A stretch of DNA of 6,083 nucleotides from an uncultured Eubacteriales bacterium (GTDB lineage Bacteria > Bacillota > Clostridia > Oscillospirales > CAG-272). The stretch is from the NCBI GenBank assembly GCA_900552255.1, contig URZF01000097.1, positions 1 through 6,083 of the forward strand, in the 5' to 3' direction. The notes under the pieces were generated by a model. That model saw nothing but the letters and a program-made list of their open reading frames with translations, searched no databases and had not been told where the DNA came from. Shown here piece by piece: positions 5,699 to 6,083 of the stretch. Made by a program: the position numbers and the translations under genes. Numbering within the stretch: the first letter of the stretch is position 1; every line of letters begins with the position of its first letter.

Positions 5699-5727
5699 AT
5701 TATATGACAAATCACGCCGCTTGTCAA
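5699..5727 (-). promoter_or_regulatory. Perfect-consensus sigma-A promoter of fhs
   Basis: Read on the minus strand, TTGACA (5727 to 5722) is followed after exactly 17 bp by TATAAT (5704 to 5699), both perfect matches. The start would be near 5692, giving a leader of about 150 nt that holds the ZTP riboswitch and its terminator. Strong constitutive initiation with control left to the leader RNA is the natural reading. An inverted repeat, TGACAA and TTGTCA, occupies 5705-5726 between and over the elements and could be an operator or chance. Confidence 0.92.
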
Positions 5728-5768
5728 GAGAAAAATCATGTTTGCCGTTTGAAAGAGACAAAAATAAA

Positions 5769-6077
5769 TCATTTCTCCCAGGTTTTGATGATGGCGCAGA
5801 GGATATTCAGCTTATTGTCGTCTAAGGACTTCAAGGATTCCGCGATTTCCGAGGATTTTACGGGATTTTCAGTCTCGAATGCAAAAAATTCCTCCGGAGA
5901 GATGCCAAGATATTCGCAAATATAAAAGAATCCCATCATCGACGGAAAATTTTTCCCGTTTTCAATATTGTTGATATAGCCCGCGCTCTGTCCGATCGAC
6001 AGACTCATATCCCTGGCGGATACACCCTTTTTGATGCGTAGCTCCGCCAATCTCCTGCAAAATTGATCATCAAGCAT
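5769..6077 (-). CDS. XRE-family helix-turn-helix regulator
   Basis: This is a 102-residue DNA-binding protein of the Cro/C1 class. Residues about 6-61 form the HTH domain: LAELRIKKGVSARDMSLSIG, then the recognition-helix region QSAGYINNIENGK (30-42), and LGISPEEFF (57-65) closing the five-helix bundle. The remaining 35 or so residues (SLKSLDDNKLNILCAIIKTW) look helical and may serve in dimer formation or signal sensing. The type with RDMSLSIGQSAGYINNIE is frequent as small single-domain regulators in Clostridia. The ATG at 6075-6077 gives a domain start typical of the family, but only 6 bases of upstream sequence remain, so neither ribosome site nor promoter can be checked and a longer N-terminus is possible. 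It precedes fhs on the same strand, but fhs has its own promoter 42 bp after this stop. Its target is unknown. Confidence 0.92.
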   Translation of the reverse strand: MLDDQFCRRLAELRIKKGVSARDMSLSIGQSAGYINNIENGKNFPSMMGFFYICEYLGISPEEFFAFETENPVKSSEIAESLKSLDDNKLNILCAIIKTWEK

Positions 6078-6083
6078 TGTATA

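Noticed and set aside
3795..5825. A 676-codon open frame on the + strand, antisense to fhs
   Set aside because: It mirrors fhs in a GC-rich codon context and resembles no protein family. It also crosses the shared terminator, the ZTP riboswitch and the fhs promoter. fhs on the other strand is full length with all its motifs.
1..6083. CRISPR arrays, insertion sequences, tRNA or rRNA genes, retron or diversity-generating elements
   Set aside because: I saw no regularly spaced direct repeats, transposase or reverse-transcriptase motifs, terminal inverted repeats, or tRNA cloverleaf sequences on either strand.

Overview
The window looks like a low-to-mid GC, Clostridia-type Bacillota genome or metagenome contig. 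The evidence is a TPP-riboswitch-controlled thiT-thiN pair, a ZTP-riboswitch-controlled fhs gene, strong AGGAGG-type ribosome sites, near-consensus sigma-A promoters, U-tailed intrinsic terminators and a small Bacillota-style XRE regulator. I cannot name a genus. The left third does not fit this picture and is probably a chimera.

Left third (1-1976, + strand): one uninterrupted reading frame enters from the left edge and reads through pieces of three unrelated genes. They are a very GC-rich M20D metallo-amidohydrolase missing its N-terminal start and C-terminal end (3 to about 803), an ECF-type ABC ATPase core beginning at Walker A and ending just after Walker B (about 801-1235), and the C-terminal two-repeat part of a DUF11 surface-type protein (about 1227-1976). 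Each piece is cut inside its conserved fold, and base composition changes abruptly near 800. I read this as a mosaic, most likely an assembly or joining artefact and less likely a real recombination scar. It should not be taken as a new three-domain enzyme. A terminator-like hairpin follows the frame.

Middle (2120-3869, + strand): a sigma-A promoter with an extended -10 leads into a TPP riboswitch, an intrinsic terminator hairpin and a visible alternative antiterminator pairing, then thiT (ECF thiamine-binding membrane S component) and thiN (thiamine pyrophosphokinase). Together they import thiamine and convert it to TPP, and the TPP product would shut the operon off. A hairpin with an A-run before it and a U-run after it lies between the convergent thiN and fhs genes and can serve both.

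Right part (3876-6077, - strand): fhs encodes a full-length formate-tetrahydrofolate ligase. Its roughly 150-nt leader has a perfect-consensus promoter, a ZTP (pfl-type) riboswitch with a pseudoknot supported by a compensatory change, and a 13-bp terminator hairpin overlapping the 3' end of the aptamer. This is the classic arrangement in which ZTP/ZMP, signalling a shortage of 10-formyl-THF, turns the gene on. Upstream of fhs on the same strand lies a 102-residue XRE-family regulator.

The soundest biology here is a pair of convergent cofactor-metabolism units, each under its own transcription-attenuating riboswitch. The strangest sequence is the left mosaic frame, which should be tested for artefact first.
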